A stretch of DNA of 64,000 nt. Origin: Phenylobacterium zucineum HLK1. GTDB taxonomy: Bacteria; Pseudomonadota; Alphaproteobacteria; Caulobacterales; Caulobacteraceae. This document shows positions 17,547 through 26,981 of the stretch, piece by piece; position 1 is the first letter of the stretch; each line of letters begins with the position of its first letter. The notes beneath the pieces are model-generated. The model was not told where the DNA came from. It saw only the letters and a list, made by a program, of their open reading frames with translations, and made no database searches. The position numbers and the translations under genes were made by a program. The stretch is taken from the NCBI RefSeq assembly GCF_000017265.1, contig NC_011144.1, positions 3,202,001 to 3,266,000 on the forward strand. The letters are read 5' to 3'.

Positions 17547-19717
17547 CGGCGGGCTCCTGTGCGAAGCGCGTTGAGGGTCACCGCCAGGGACGAGCCCGAC
17601 ATGGCGAGGGCGGCCACGAACGGATTGACGAACCCCAGCATGGCGGCCGGCGCGGCCACCACGTTGTAGAGCGCGGCGAAGCCGAAGTTCTCCATCGCCC
17701 GCTTGCGCGCCGTGCGGGCCAGATCCACCGCCTCCACCACCGCCGAGAGGCCCTCGCCCGAGAACACCAGGTCGGCGGCGTTCTGGCTGGCCTCCAGGGC
17801 CGAGCCGGGCGCCATGGCGGCGTGCGCCTTGGCCAGGGCGGCGGCGTCGTTCAGCCCGTCGCCCACCATCAGCACCTTGCGGCCCTGGGCGGCGAGGGCG
17901 TCGATCGCCTCGGCCTTGTCCTGCGGCGAGAGGCCGCCCCGCCAGTGGGCGATCCCGGCGGCGCCCGCCGCGCGGGCCACGGCGGCCGGCACGTCGCCCG
18001 ACAGCACCTCCACCGACAGGCCCCGGGCCTTCAGCGCGGCGATGGTCTCGGCCGCGTCGGCGCGCAGGGCGTCGCTGAAGCGGAAGCGGATCTTGGTCTC
18101 GCCCTCGAATCCGAACCACAGCTCGGTCTCGCCGGCGGCGTGGCTCTCGACGCCCACGAAGGACGCGCGGCCGAGACGCGCGCGGCGGCCGCCGATGAGG
18201 CCCTCGACGCCGAGGCCGGCGTGCTCGCGCACGTCGCTCGCCATCGCCCCCTCCCCGGCCTCGGCGGCCAGGGCGCGGGCCAGCGGATGGCGCGAGGCCC
18301 GGGCCAGCGGGGCGGCGAGCGCCACGGCGGCGGGAGCCGGGTCCACCAGCTTCGGCCGCCCCTCGGTGAGGACGCCGGTCTTGTCGAACACGACGTGGTC
18401 GACGCCGGCCAGGCGCTCCAGGGCCGCGCCGGACTTCACCAGCACGCCCTTGCGGAACAGCCGCGCCGAGGCGGTGATCTGCACCGCGGGCACGGCCAGG
18501 CCCAGGGCGCAGGGGCAGGTGACGATCAGCACCGCGACCGCGCGGATCAGCGCCTCGCGCGGTCCAAGGCCCAGGGCCCAGCCGCCGGCGAACGTCAGGG
18601 CCGCGACGGTGTGGACCACCGGCACGTAGATCGCCGCGGCCTTGTCGGCCCACTGGACGTACTTCGACTTCGCCTGGGCCCCGGCCTCGACCAGGCGGGC
18701 GATGGCGGAGAGCGCGGAGTCCTCGGACCGCGCCTCGGCCCGCAGGCGCAGCACGCCCGAGAGGTTCAGGGCGCCGGCCCGGCAGAGCTGTCCGGGGCGC
18801 ACGGCGGCCGGCGCGGTCTCGCCGGTGAGCAGGGAATTGTCGAGCTCGGAGAGCCCGTCCTCGATGACCGCGTCCACCGGCAGGCGCTCGCCCGGGCGGA
18901 CCAGCAGGCGGTCGCCCGGCAGGATGTCGGAGAGGGGCACGCGGTGCTCGCCGCCCGCCTCGTCCAGGCGGATCGCGGCCGGCGCCTGCAGCGCCAGGAG
19001 GTCGCCCGCGGCGCTGCGCGCCTTGGCCCGCAGCTGGTGGTCCAGCCAGCGGCCGATCAACAGCAGGAAGAGCAGGCTGACGGCGGCGTCGAAATAGGCG
19101 TCGCGGCCCTGCAGCACCGTCTCGGAGAAGCTGATGACCAGGGTCAGGATCACGCCGATCGAGATCGGCACGTCCATGTTGGCGCGGCCGGCCTTCAGCG
19201 AGCGCCAGGCCGACTGGAAGAACGGCATGCCGGCGTAGATGGCGCAGGGCGCGCCGACGGCGCCCGAGAACCACATCATCACCGTGCGGGTGGCCGGTCC
19301 CAGCTCCTGGCCGAACAGCCCGGCCCAGATGGGGACCGAGAACATCATGGTGTTCATGGCGCCGAAGGCCGCCACGGCCATGGCCAGGATCAGCCGGCGG
19401 CCCTCGCGGTCGTGGGCGGCCTGGGCCTGGGCCGGGTCGTACGGCGTGGCCGGATAGCCCAGCTTCTCAAGGGCGCCGATCACCGCGGCCGGGTCGCCCG
19501 AGGCGCCCTTGAAGGCCACCGCCAGCTTGCCCGAGGTGAGGTTCATGCGCGCCGAGGCCACGCCGGGGACGGCCTGGACCTCGCGCTCGATCTTCGACAT
19601 GCAGCCGGCGCAGCGGGCGCCGCGCACCAGCAGGTCCAGCGTCGCGCGGCCGTCCTCGCGGCGCTTCAGGAAGGCCGAGAAGTCGGGCCCGCCGGCCGCC
19701 TCGTAGGTCAGGGCCAC
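17543..19717 (-). CDS. ccoI: Copper-exporting P1B-type ATPase CcoI
   Basis: A 724-residue P-type ATPase. An N-terminal heavy-metal domain has CAGC (Cys36, Cys39). The copper-site helix carries CPC at 401-403, the phosphorylation motif DKTG starts at Asp445, and LLTGET plus GDGLNDAAALAKA complete the family set. CcoI delivers copper to the periplasmic side for cbb3 oxidase assembly, unlike detoxifying CopA. The start is GTG and overlaps the ccoH stop by ten bases. The family-typical HP motif appears in SRHPLARAL. Confidence 0.95.
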   Translation of the reverse strand: MALTYEAAGGPDFSAFLKRREDGRATLDLLVRGARCAGCMSKIEREVQAVPGVASARMNLTSGKLAVAFKGASGDPAAVIGALEKLGYPATPYDPAQAQAAHDREGRRLILAMAVAAFGAMNTMMFSVPIWAGLFGQELGPATRTVMMWFSGAVGAPCAIYAGMPFFQSAWRSLKAGRANMDVPISIGVILTLVISFSETVLQGRDAYFDAAVSLLFLLLIGRWLDHQLRAKARSAAGDLLALQAPAAIRLDEAGGEHRVPLSDILPGDRLLVRPGERLPVDAVIEDGLSELDNSLLTGETAPAAVRPGQLCRAGALNLSGVLRLRAEARSEDSALSAIARLVEAGAQAKSKYVQWADKAAAIYVPVVHTVAALTFAGGWALGLGPREALIRAVAVLIVTCPCALGLAVPAVQITASARLFRKGVLVKSGAALERLAGVDHVVFDKTGVLTEGRPKLVDPAPAAVALAAPLARASRHPLARALAAEAGEGAMASDVREHAGLGVEGLIGGRRARLGRASFVGVESHAAGETELWFGFEGETKIRFRFSDALRADAAETIAALKARGLSVEVLSGDVPAAVARAAGAAGIAHWRGGLSPQDKAEAIDALAAQGRKVLMVGDGLNDAAALAKAHAAMAPGSALEASQNAADLVFSGEGLSAVVEAVDLARTARKRAMENFGFAALYNVVAAPAAMLGFVNPFVAALAMSGSSLAVTLNALRTGARR

Positions 19718-20202
19718 GTCAGCCTCCGCTCGGCCGTAAAGCGGCGGCCCTGAGAATCCACGGCCTCGGCCGTCAGGTCCCAGGCGCCCTCGATGGCGCC
19801 GGTGGGGGCGACGTAGCGGCCGGGGGCGACTTCGGCGAACTTCGGCGCGATCTTCCCCGCCTCGGTGGCCGGACGCTCCAGCCTGCCGGTGACCGTCAGG
19901 CCCTGGACCGGGCGGCCGTCGGAATCGACGAACTGCACGGTCACAAGGCCGGGCCCGGCCTCGGCGGCGGCCCGCCAGCCCAGCCGCGCCTGCGCCTCGG
20001 CCTGGGCGATCTGGCGGTTGTAGAGCAGGCCGTCCTCGTAGGGGGTCACGGACACCTGGCCGGGGAAGGTCTTCACGGCCAGCACCGTGAACGTGGCGTC
20101 CACGGCGATGATCACGGCGAAGAAGCCGACCATGGCGGCCAGCACGTGCCGGCCGGTGATGCGGAAGCCGCCGGTGGGCTCGGTCATGTCGGTCGCGCTC
20201 AT
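19708..20202 (-). CDS. ccoH: cbb3 oxidase maturation protein CcoH/FixH
   Basis: A 164-residue membrane protein with one N-terminal span (about residues 18-42, HVLAAMVGFFAVIIAVDAT) and a periplasmic beta-rich FixH domain. The domain includes YEDGLLYNRQIAQAEAQARLGW and a closing GAWDLTAEAVDSQGRRF. FixH/CcoH associates with the assembling cbb3 complex. It overlaps ccoG by 4 bases and ccoI by 10, so expression is coupled. Family length and order match the standard ccoGHIS cluster. Confidence 0.93.
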   Translation of the reverse strand: MSATDMTEPTGGFRITGRHVLAAMVGFFAVIIAVDATFTVLAVKTFPGQVSVTPYEDGLLYNRQIAQAEAQARLGWRAAAEAGPGLVTVQFVDSDGRPVQGLTVTGRLERPATEAGKIAPKFAEVAPGRYVAPTGAIEGAWDLTAEAVDSQGRRFTAERRLTWP

Positions 20203-21725
20203 AGCTGGTTCGCGGCTCCGGAGAGGAAGGTGGTCTTGGTCCTGACGCTGGCCCCCGGCCCGCGGACCTCGAAGGCCGCCGGCAGGCTGGTCTCGGGCAG
20301 CGACTCCTGAGGCGCGATCACGAACACCCGCACCGAGGTGACCTCGTTCGGCTCCAGCACCAGAGACAGGGTGTCGCCGGCCGGCTTGCCCGGGCTGCGG
20401 ACGCGAGCGTCCTTCACCCCTTCGAAGCTGACTTCCACCGGCATGGGCTCGAAGCCGCGGTTGGAGATCTTCAGGGTGTAGCCGTTGCGGATCGAGCCGT
20501 CGTGCAGGCGCACGAACGTCGGGTTGCGGTCGCGCAGGGCGTGCAGCTCCATCGTCGTGCGGTTCATGAAGCCCCACAGCATCAGGGCCGACACGAGGGT
20601 CAGGGCGACAGCGTAGTAGACCGTCCGTGGGCGGACGAGTTTGTAGCGCGGCGCATTGCCCTTCTGCCGCTCGGCCACGGCGCTGTCGGTGTCGTAGAAG
20701 ATCAGGCCCTTGGGCCGGCCGACCTTGACCATGATCTCGTCGCAGGCGTCGATGCACAGGCCGCAGTTGATGCACTCGAGCTGCGCCCCGTTGCGGATAT
20801 CGATGCCCATCGGGCAGGCCACGACGCAGGCGTTGCAGTCGATGCAGTCGCCGCGGCCTTCCCACGGCTGGCCCTTCTTGTGCGGGCCGCGCGGCTCGCC
20901 GCGGTCGTAGCGGTAGGTCACCTGCAGCGAGTGGTGGTCCAGCATCGCCCCCTGGATCCGCGGCCAGGGGCACATGTAGGTGCAGACCTGCTCGCGCATG
21001 TGGCCGGCGAAGATGTAGGTCGTGGCCGTCAGCACGGCGCACGAGACGTAGGCCGTCATCGGCGCCTGGCCGATCCAGAAGTTGCGGATCAGGGTCGGGG
21101 CGTCGTGGAAGTAGAAGATCCAGGCGCCGCCGGTGCCGAAGGCGATGCCCAGCCACACCAGGTGCTTGCCGGTCTTGCGCCAGACCTTGTTGAAGGACAG
21201 CGGCGCGGCGTCCAGGCGCATCCGCGCGTTGCGATCGCCCTCGAACATCCGCTCGACGTAGATGTAGAGGTCGGTCCAGACCGTCTGCGGGCAGGCGTAG
21301 CCGCACCACAGCCGGCCGAACAGCGCCGTCACCAGGAAGAGGCCCAGGGCCGCCATCACCAGCAGGCCGGTGATGAAGTAGACCTCCTGCGGCCACAGCT
21401 GGATGCCGAAGAAGTAGAACCGGGCGCCGTCGAAATCGACCAGCACCGCCTGGTCCGGCAGGGCGCCGGGGCGCTCCCACCGGATCCACGGGGTCACGTA
21501 GTAGATCCCCAGCATGAGGACCAGCAGGGCCCACTTGATCATCCGCCAGCGGCCGTGGACCAGCTTGGGATAGATCGGGGTGCGCGGCTTGTAGAGGCCG
21601 CCGCCCAGGCCCTTCTTGCGCACGCGCTCGGCGGCCGAGACCGGCGCCTGGTGTCCAGGCGCCGGGGCTCCGGCGGCCCGCTCGCTTCCGGCGGGCTTGG
21701 AGACGCGGTCGATGACGACGGTCAT
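20199..21725 (-). CDS. ccoG: cbb3 oxidase accessory ferredoxin-like protein CcoG/FixG
   Basis: A 508-residue membrane protein with about five spans and a cytoplasmic 2[4Fe-4S] ferredoxin region: CIDCNACVVACPMG then CINCGLCIDACD. Further conserved cysteines are in LWCGYACPQTVW and CTYMCPWPRIQ. The C-terminal immunoglobulin-like FixG domain begins near HALRDRNPTFVRLHDG. CcoG reduces Cu(II) during copper delivery to cbb3 oxidase. The ATG overlaps the ccoP stop by two bases (TGATG-like context), so the structural and assembly genes are contiguous. Confidence 0.95.
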   Translation of the reverse strand: MTVVIDRVSKPAGSERAAGAPAPGHQAPVSAAERVRKKGLGGGLYKPRTPIYPKLVHGRWRMIKWALLVLMLGIYYVTPWIRWERPGALPDQAVLVDFDGARFYFFGIQLWPQEVYFITGLLVMAALGLFLVTALFGRLWCGYACPQTVWTDLYIYVERMFEGDRNARMRLDAAPLSFNKVWRKTGKHLVWLGIAFGTGGAWIFYFHDAPTLIRNFWIGQAPMTAYVSCAVLTATTYIFAGHMREQVCTYMCPWPRIQGAMLDHHSLQVTYRYDRGEPRGPHKKGQPWEGRGDCIDCNACVVACPMGIDIRNGAQLECINCGLCIDACDEIMVKVGRPKGLIFYDTDSAVAERQKGNAPRYKLVRPRTVYYAVALTLVSALMLWGFMNRTTMELHALRDRNPTFVRLHDGSIRNGYTLKISNRGFEPMPVEVSFEGVKDARVRSPGKPAGDTLSLVLEPNEVTSVRVFVIAPQESLPETSLPAAFEVRGPGASVRTKTTFLSGAANQL

Positions 21726-22630
21726 CTCGCCGGAGCGCCTCCGACCGCGGCCACTTCCGTCTCGCCCCCGCCGGCGTTGGCGTGGATGTAGACGGCGAGC
21801 GCCTTGATGGTTTCGGGGCTGAAGCGGGCTTCCCACGTCGGCATGACGCCGTTGCGGCCGTTCCAGATCTGGTCGTGGATGGAGTCCCGGTCGGAGCCGT
21901 ACAGCCATTCCGCGTCGGTCAGGTTCGGCGCGCCCTTGGTCACGTCGCCGCGGCCGTCGACGGCGTGGCAGGCGGCGCACTGGTCGGCGAAGTTCTGCCG
22001 CGCGCGCTCGACGGCGGCCCCGTCGGCCTTGCGGCCCGAGAGCGCCACCACGTACTCGGTCAGGTCGCGGATCTGGTCGGCGGGCAGCAGCTGGTCGCGG
22101 CCGTAGGCCGGCATCATGGTCTCGCCGCGGGCCTCGGGGTGGCCCGAGCGGATGCCGACCTTCAGGGTGTGCTCGATCTCGGGCAGCGTGCCGCCGTACA
22201 GCCACACGTCGTCGCGCAGGTTCGGGTAGCCCTTGGCCCCCGCCCCGCCGGCGCCGTGGCAGGTGGCGCAGTTGTCGCCGAAGACCGACTGGCCGACCTG
22301 CAGGGCGAACGCCTGCAGCTCGGGGTCCTGCTCGATCTGCTCGAGGCTGACCGACTTCAGCTTGGCCCCCTGGGCGCCGCGCAGGGCGTCCAGCTTGGCC
22401 AGCTCCTGCACCACGTTGGCGCGGTCGGAGTGGTTGCGCAGCCCCTTGGTGTAGCTGTCGATGCCCGGCCAGGCCGGCATGAACACCCAATAGACGGCGG
22501 CCCAGACGATCGAGCCGTAGAACACCCAGAGCCACCAGCGCGGCAGGGGGTTGTCCAGCTCCTTGATGCCGTCCCACTCGTGGCCGGTCGTCTCGACGCC
22601 GGAGTGTTCGTCAAGTTCACGGTCAGACAT
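21722..22630 (-). CDS. ccoP: cbb3-type cytochrome c oxidase subunit III, diheme
   Basis: A 302-residue subunit with an N-terminal membrane anchor (about residues 31-55) and two periplasmic c-type heme domains. CATCH covers residues 121-125 and CAACH 218-222. Met ligands fall in MMPAYGRDQLLP and GVMPTWEARF. CcoP passes electrons from periplasmic cytochrome c to CcoO and CcoN. It overlaps ccoQ by 8 bases and abuts ccoG. The tail beyond the second heme domain is short (AVGGAPAR). Confidence 0.96.
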   Translation of the reverse strand: MSDRELDEHSGVETTGHEWDGIKELDNPLPRWWLWVFYGSIVWAAVYWVFMPAWPGIDSYTKGLRNHSDRANVVQELAKLDALRGAQGAKLKSVSLEQIEQDPELQAFALQVGQSVFGDNCATCHGAGGAGAKGYPNLRDDVWLYGGTLPEIEHTLKVGIRSGHPEARGETMMPAYGRDQLLPADQIRDLTEYVVALSGRKADGAAVERARQNFADQCAACHAVDGRGDVTKGAPNLTDAEWLYGSDRDSIHDQIWNGRNGVMPTWEARFSPETIKALAVYIHANAGGGETEVAAVGGAPAR

Positions 22631-22796
22631 GGTCGCTCTCGTCCTTATCGAGCGGCAGTTTGGCGAGGCGGTCGAACGCCTCCTTGTTCTTGGGCCAGAG
22701 CGCGTAGACGACGCCGGCGACGAAGATGGCGGCGAAGTAGATCAGGCCGCCCTGCTGGGCGAACTGGGCCACCGCCTCGTAGGTCAGGCCGCTCAT
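22623..22796 (-). CDS. ccoQ: cbb3-type cytochrome c oxidase subunit IV (CcoQ)
   Basis: A 57-residue single-span protein: [20 protein letters not shown] leads into the membrane helix, followed by the characteristic [18 protein letters not shown]. CcoQ stabilises the assembled oxidase. It begins at an ATG within the ccoO stop (ATGA) and overlaps ccoP by 8 bases. The tail DKDESDHV is acidic. Confidence 0.92.
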   Translation of the reverse strand: MSGLTYEAVAQFAQQGGLIYFAAIFVAGVVYALWPKNKEAFDRLAKLPLDKDESDHV

Positions 22797-23530
22797 CGCA
22801 GGTTCTCCGGCGCCTCGGCCTTGTAGGTCGTGAAGTCGACCATGGTGCCGAGCATCTGCAGGTAGGCGATCAGGGCGTCGAGTTCGGTCAGCCGCTCGGG
22901 ATCGCCATCGAAGTCCCGCTGCAGGATCTTGGCCCCGTAGCGCTTCTTCAGGCCCGAGCCTTCGCCGGCGTAGGGGTCGACCTGCGTCTCGAGGTCTTCC
23001 TTGGCGCTGGCGATCTGCTCGTCGCTGTAGGGCACGCCCACCGACCGCAGGGCCGCCAGCCGCGCCTCGATGTTGCGGTAGTCGAGGTCCGTCTCCGCCA
23101 GGAAGCGGTAGGGCGGCATGTTCGATTCCGGCACCACCGAGCGCGGGTCCACCAGGTGATCGCGGTGCCAGTCGTCGGAGTACTTGCCGCCGACGCGGGC
23201 GAGGTCGGGACCGGTCCGCTTCGAGCCCCACTGGAACGGGTGGTCGTACATGCTCTCGGCCGCCAGGCTGTAGTGGCCGTAGCGCTCGACCTCGTCACGC
23301 AGCGGGCGGACCATCTGCGAGTGGCACACGTAGCAGCCCTCGCGGACGTAGATGTCCCGGCCGGCCTGCTCGAGGGGGGTGTAGGGCCGCACGCCCTTCA
23401 CCTTCTCGATGGTGCTCTCGAGGTAGAAGAGCGGGGAGATCTCCACCAGGCCGCCGATCGAGACGACGACCAGGATGCCGATGACCAGCCAGATGGAGTT
23501 CTTTTCGAGGTTCTGGTGCTTTTTCCACAT
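22793..23530 (-). CDS. ccoO: cbb3-type cytochrome c oxidase subunit II, monoheme
   Basis: A 245-residue membrane-anchored cytochrome c. An N-terminal helix (about residues 12-30) precedes [17 protein letters not shown] with heme site Cys66-Cys69-His70. The conserved [19 protein letters not shown] and the Met ligand region [11 protein letters not shown] follow. CcoO mediates electron transfer between CcoP and the CcoN heme b. It starts 12 bases after the ccoN stop and is translationally coupled to ccoQ. Confidence 0.96.
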   Translation of the reverse strand: MWKKHQNLEKNSIWLVIGILVVVSIGGLVEISPLFYLESTIEKVKGVRPYTPLEQAGRDIYVREGCYVCHSQMVRPLRDEVERYGHYSLAAESMYDHPFQWGSKRTGPDLARVGGKYSDDWHRDHLVDPRSVVPESNMPPYRFLAETDLDYRNIEARLAALRSVGVPYSDEQIASAKEDLETQVDPYAGEGSGLKKRYGAKILQRDFDGDPERLTELDALIAYLQMLGTMVDFTTYKAEAPENLR

Positions 23531-23542
23531 GGGGCCCGGCCC

Positions 23543-25207
23543 TTACTCAGCCGCCAGCATGGCGGGGGTGGGCGTCGCGACCGGGGTCTCGAGCTCGGCT
23601 TGCGCCGGGCTCGGCATGCGGACGGTCCGCCACAGGTTGTAGGACATGATCACCGCGCCGGAGAGGTACATGAGGCCCCCCACCGTCCGGATGACGTTCT
23701 CGATATGCTTGGCCGCGACGGTCTCGACGAACGAGTTGGCCAGGAAGCCCTGCGGCGTGTAGGCGCGCCACATCAGGCCTTCCATGATGCCCGACACCCA
23801 CATCGCGGCGATGTAGAGCAGGATGCCGGTGGTCGCGATCCAGAAGTGCCACTCGACCAGGCGGTTCGAGTAGAGGCCTTCCTTCTTCCAGAGCCAGGGC
23901 ACCATGCAGTAGACGGCGCCGAAGCTGATGAAGCCGACCCAGCCCAGGGCGCCCGAGTGCACGTGGCCGATCGTCCAGTCGGTGTAGTGCGACAGGGCGT
24001 TGACCGCGCGGATCGACATCAGCGGGCCTTCGAAGGTCGACATGCCGTAGAAGGCGATGGCCACCACCATCATCCGCACGACCGGATCGGTGCGCAGCTT
24101 GTCCCAGGCGCCCGACAGGGTCATCAGGCCGTTGATCATGCCGCCCCAGGAGGGCATCCACAGCATGATCGAGAAGGTCATCCCCAGCGTCTGCGCCCAC
24201 TGCGGCAGGGCCGTGTAGTGCAGGTGGTGGGGGCCGGCCCAGATGTAGATGAAGATCAGCGACCAGAAGTGGACGATCGAGAGCCGGTAGGAATAGACCG
24301 GCCGCTCAACCCGCTTCGGCACGAAGTAGTACATCATGGCCAGGAAGCCGGCGGTGAGGAAGAAGCCCACCGCGTTGTGGCCGTACCACCACTGGGTCAG
24401 GGCGTCCTGGACGCCGGCGAAGGCCGAGTAGCTCTTGGCCTCGAGCAGCCCGACCGGGATGGCCAGGTTGTTGACGACGTGCAGCAGCGCGATGGTGACG
24501 ATGAAGGCCAGGTAGAACCAGTTGGCCACGTAGATGTGCGGTTCCTTGCGCTTCCAGATCGTCCCCAGGAAGACGAGCAGGTAGCCGACCCAGACCACCG
24601 TCAGCCACAGGTCCACGTACCACTCGGGCTCGGCGTATTCGCGGCTCTGGGTGATGCCGGCCAGGTAGCCGGTCGCCGCCAGCACGATGAAGAGCTGGTA
24701 GCCCCAGAAGACGAACCACGGCCAGGCGCCGCCGGCCAGGCGCGCCTTGCAGGTCCGCTGGACCACGTAGAAGGAGGTCGCCATCAGCGCGTTGCCGCCG
24801 AACGCGAAGATCACCGCGCTGGTGTGCAGGGGCCTGAGGCGGCCGAAGTTCAGCCATCCCGCCTCGGGGAAGTAGAGCTGGTTCGGCCATGAGAGCTGCG
24901 CGGCGACGAGCACCCCCACCAGCAGGCCGACGACGGCCCAGAACATGGTGGCGATGACGCCGGCGCGGACCACCGCGTCGTTGTAGCGGGTGGGGTCGGC
25001 GCGGAACTTGCCCGAGCCGAGGCCGACGGACATGACGGCGAAGGCGGACACGAAGCCCGCGATCAGCACGTAGCCGTGGAAGCGGAGGGACGGGTCCGGC
25101 GTGAACGCCGTCACGAGGATCGATCCCAGGGCCAGGAGCCCGGTGACCGTGTAGAGAAGAAGCGCGTCGAACGGCGCGTCTTCCTGAGTTGCGACTGCCT
25201 GCGTCAT
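23543..25207 (-). CDS. ccoN: cbb3-type cytochrome c oxidase catalytic subunit I
   Basis: A 554-residue, twelve-helix heme-copper oxidase subunit reducing O2 with very high affinity. Typical blocks are [59 protein letters not shown] (copper-site histidines) and [16 protein letters not shown]. The ATG at 25207 is chosen because the protein then begins [19 protein letters not shown]; upstream in-frame residues look non-coding. A FixK box gives a 28-base leader. First gene of ccoNOQP-GHIS, all on one strand without a visible internal terminator. Confidence 0.97.
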   Translation of the reverse strand: MTQAVATQEDAPFDALLLYTVTGLLALGSILVTAFTPDPSLRFHGYVLIAGFVSAFAVMSVGLGSGKFRADPTRYNDAVVRAGVIATMFWAVVGLLVGVLVAAQLSWPNQLYFPEAGWLNFGRLRPLHTSAVIFAFGGNALMATSFYVVQRTCKARLAGGAWPWFVFWGYQLFIVLAATGYLAGITQSREYAEPEWYVDLWLTVVWVGYLLVFLGTIWKRKEPHIYVANWFYLAFIVTIALLHVVNNLAIPVGLLEAKSYSAFAGVQDALTQWWYGHNAVGFFLTAGFLAMMYYFVPKRVERPVYSYRLSIVHFWSLIFIYIWAGPHHLHYTALPQWAQTLGMTFSIMLWMPSWGGMINGLMTLSGAWDKLRTDPVVRMMVVAIAFYGMSTFEGPLMSIRAVNALSHYTDWTIGHVHSGALGWVGFISFGAVYCMVPWLWKKEGLYSNRLVEWHFWIATTGILLYIAAMWVSGIMEGLMWRAYTPQGFLANSFVETVAAKHIENVIRTVGGLMYLSGAVIMSYNLWRTVRMPSPAQAELETPVATPTPAMLAAE

Positions 25208-25269
25208 GGATCCAATCGGCGGGATTGAGGGACAGGCGCCGCTCATGCCGCAGTGCGACATGGAAGGCC

Positions 25270-25283
25270 TTGATATCGGTCAA
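25270..25283. promoter_or_regulatory. FixK/Fnr box shared by ccoN and a divergent gene (TTGAT-ATCG-GTCAA)
   Basis: Intact TTGA and TCAA half-sites. At -41.5 it predicts a start at 25235 toward ccoN (28-base leader) and at 25318 toward the divergent gene (19-base leader). Both leaders are plausible, so one site may serve both promoters. Confidence 0.75.
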
Positions 25284-25336
25284 GGCTGGGCCCCGGCCGC
25301 CGGGGCAGAAGCGGCTCCGATCGCCTGGAGGTCCCC

Positions 25337-25612
25337 ATGTCCCGCCGCCTCGAAACTGGCCACGAAAATGGTCCCGAACCGCGTGAAGACGCCGTCCTGA
25401 GGGCCGGATTCGCCCTTCTGGGCCTCGTGCTGCTGGCCAGCGCGGCGCTGTCGTTCGAGGCGGCGCTCCAGCACATGGCGGCGCTGGGCGTCGTCTGCGG
25501 CGGCGATACGCCGCACTGCGGCTGGTGCTACGCGAGTGTCGGGTTCGTGCTGGCCGGGGTCTCGTCCCTGGCGGCGGCCGTGCGCCCGGCCCGCCGCGCG
25601 CAGCGGGCCTGA
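25337..25612 (+). CDS. Two-span membrane protein of unknown function, divergent from ccoN
   Basis: A 91-residue protein not recognised as a known family. Two hydrophobic segments (AGFALLGLVLLASAALSF and SVGFVLAGVSSLAAAV) flank a loop with three cysteines, CGGDTPHCGWC, which could bind metal or form a disulfide in the periplasm. GGAG sits 6 bases before the ATG. The shared FixK box predicts co-induction with the oxidase. A role in cbb3 assembly or copper handling is an inference from position and the Cys/His loop only. Confidence 0.7.
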   Translation: MSRRLETGHENGPEPREDAVLRAGFALLGLVLLASAALSFEAALQHMAALGVVCGGDTPHCGWCYASVGFVLAGVSSLAAAVRPARRAQRA

Positions 25613-25634
25613 ACCCGACTCAGCCGACGCGGCT

Positions 25635-26054
25635 TCAGCAGCTCAGCCCCACGCACGAGGGAACGGCCAGCTTGCGCTGCGTCCCGGCGTCGGACTTGGC
25701 GATGGCCTCGATGTAGGCGGCGATGTCGAGCGCCTGGCGTTCGCTGATCTCCAGCGGCGGCATGGCGTAGTGGTCGCCGGCGCGGGCCTCCTCCACCACG
25801 CGCTGCAGCTCGGCCGGCGTGTAGCGGCCGCCCAGGGTGCGCAGGGGCGGGGCCGGCCCGTAGACGCTCCGGCCGCGGGGCGCGGCGTTGTGGCAGCCGG
25901 CGCAGCGCCTCTGCACGAGATCGCGCCCGCGCAGCACGGCCGGCTTCAGCACCCGCGGGGTCTGCGCAGGCCCGGCGGGTTCCGGAGGGGACGCCGAGGC
26001 CAGCGCCGGCGCGGCCAGCGCGGCGGCCACGATCAGCTTGGCGATGAGGGGCAT
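25635..26054 (-). CDS. Small secreted c-type cytochrome
   Basis: A 139-residue exported monoheme cytochrome c. The signal peptide (MPLIAKLIVAAALAAPALAS) is probably cut near residue 22. The heme motif is CAGCH (Cys51, Cys54, His55) and the Met ligand lies in YAMPPLEISERQALDIAAY. The same C-terminal pattern occurs in the lipoprotein cytochrome at 10702-11046, so the two look paralogous, one soluble and one lipid-anchored. The tail has two extra cysteines (PSCVGLSC). Its position after the cbb3 operon suggests it feeds electrons to CcoP. Confidence 0.85.
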   Translation of the reverse strand: MPLIAKLIVAAALAAPALASASPPEPAGPAQTPRVLKPAVLRGRDLVQRRCAGCHNAAPRGRSVYGPAPPLRTLGGRYTPAELQRVVEEARAGDHYAMPPLEISERQALDIAAYIEAIAKSDAGTQRKLAVPSCVGLSC

Positions 26055-26099
26055 GGCGCGGCCCTACCCCCGCGCGCCCGCCCGGTCGAGCGCCCCCAG

Positions 26100-26129
26100 G
26101 TTGAGCGAACCCAAGTTGAGTAAACGCAA
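26100..26129. repeat. Tandem 15-bp imperfect direct repeat in a promoter region
   Basis: GTTGAGCGAACCCAA is directly followed by GTTGAGTAAACGCAA, 12 of 15 positions matching. It lies between the divergent cytochrome and SDR genes and could be a regulator-binding array. Confidence 0.45.
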
Positions 26130-26187
26130 GGCGCGATGCGATCCCGGGCGCCATCCTGCGCGTTCATCCAAGAGCGAGGGCCGCCCC

Positions 26188-26955
26188 ATGGACCGCCTGA
26201 AGGACAAGGTCGCGATCGTCACCGGCGCAGCGCTCGGCATCGGCCGGGCGATCGCCATCCGCATGGCCGAGGAAGGCGCCTCGGTCGCCGTCACCGACAT
26301 GCGCGAGGCCGAAGGCCAGGCGCTCGCCGACGAGCTGGCCGGCCGCGGCTTCAACGCCCGCTTCTGGCGCCTGGACGTCGCCCGCGAGGACGAGGTCCGG
26401 CGCGTGGTGGACGAGGCCGCCGCCCACTTCGGCCGGCTGGACGTGCTGGTGAACAACGCCGGCGTGGCCGGGGCCAACAAGCCCACCCACGAGATCACCG
26501 AGGCCGAGTGGGACTTCGTTCAGGCGATCAACGTGAAGGGCGTATTCTTCTGCACCAAGCACGCGGTCGCGCACCTGCGGAAATCGGGCGGCGGCAGCAT
26601 CGTCAACCTGTCGTCGATCTACGGCCTGGTGAGCGCCCCCGACGTGCCGCCCTACCACGCCTCGAAGGGGGCGGTGCGGCTGATGAGCAAGACCGACGCC
26701 CTGATCTACGCCCCCGACCGGATCCGGGTGAACTCGATCCACCCGGGCTTCATCTGGACGCCGATGGTCGAGGGCCACCTGAAGACCATGGGCGACGTGG
26801 AAGAGGGCAAGGCGGCCACCGCCGCCCTGCACCCGCTGGGCCACCTGGGCGAGCCCGACGACATCGCCTGGGGCTGCGTATACCTGGCCTCGGACGAGGC
26901 GAAGTTCGTCACCGGGACCGAGCTGGTCATCGACGGCGGCTACACCGCCCGCTGA
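26188..26955 (+). CDS. Short-chain dehydrogenase/reductase (classical SDR)
   Basis: A 255-residue Rossmann oxidoreductase. The cofactor loop is TGAALGIG, Asp37 after the second strand (VTDMRE) favours NAD(H), NNAG is at LVNNAGVAG, and catalytic Ser-Tyr-Lys lie in NLSSIYG and YHASK. It ends with the usual TGTELVIDGGYTAR. The start is the ATG after GCGAGGG. The acidic residue in strand 2 and overall fit resemble 3-alpha-hydroxysteroid or cyclopentanol-type dehydrogenases, but the substrate is not determinable. Confidence 0.88.
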   Translation: MDRLKDKVAIVTGAALGIGRAIAIRMAEEGASVAVTDMREAEGQALADELAGRGFNARFWRLDVAREDEVRRVVDEAAAHFGRLDVLVNNAGVAGANKPTHEITEAEWDFVQAINVKGVFFCTKHAVAHLRKSGGGSIVNLSSIYGLVSAPDVPPYHASKGAVRLMSKTDALIYAPDRIRVNSIHPGFIWTPMVEGHLKTMGDVEEGKAATAALHPLGHLGEPDDIAWGCVYLASDEAKFVTGTELVIDGGYTAR

Positions 26956-26981
26956 CTGGTCGCGCCGCCTGTTCGAGCCGC

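Noticed and set aside
17388..19274. A long frame read through ccoI in another frame and ending in CcoS
   Set aside because: Only its last 52 residues match the CcoS family; the rest is shifted ccoI. The gene starts at the ATG overlapping the ccoI stop.
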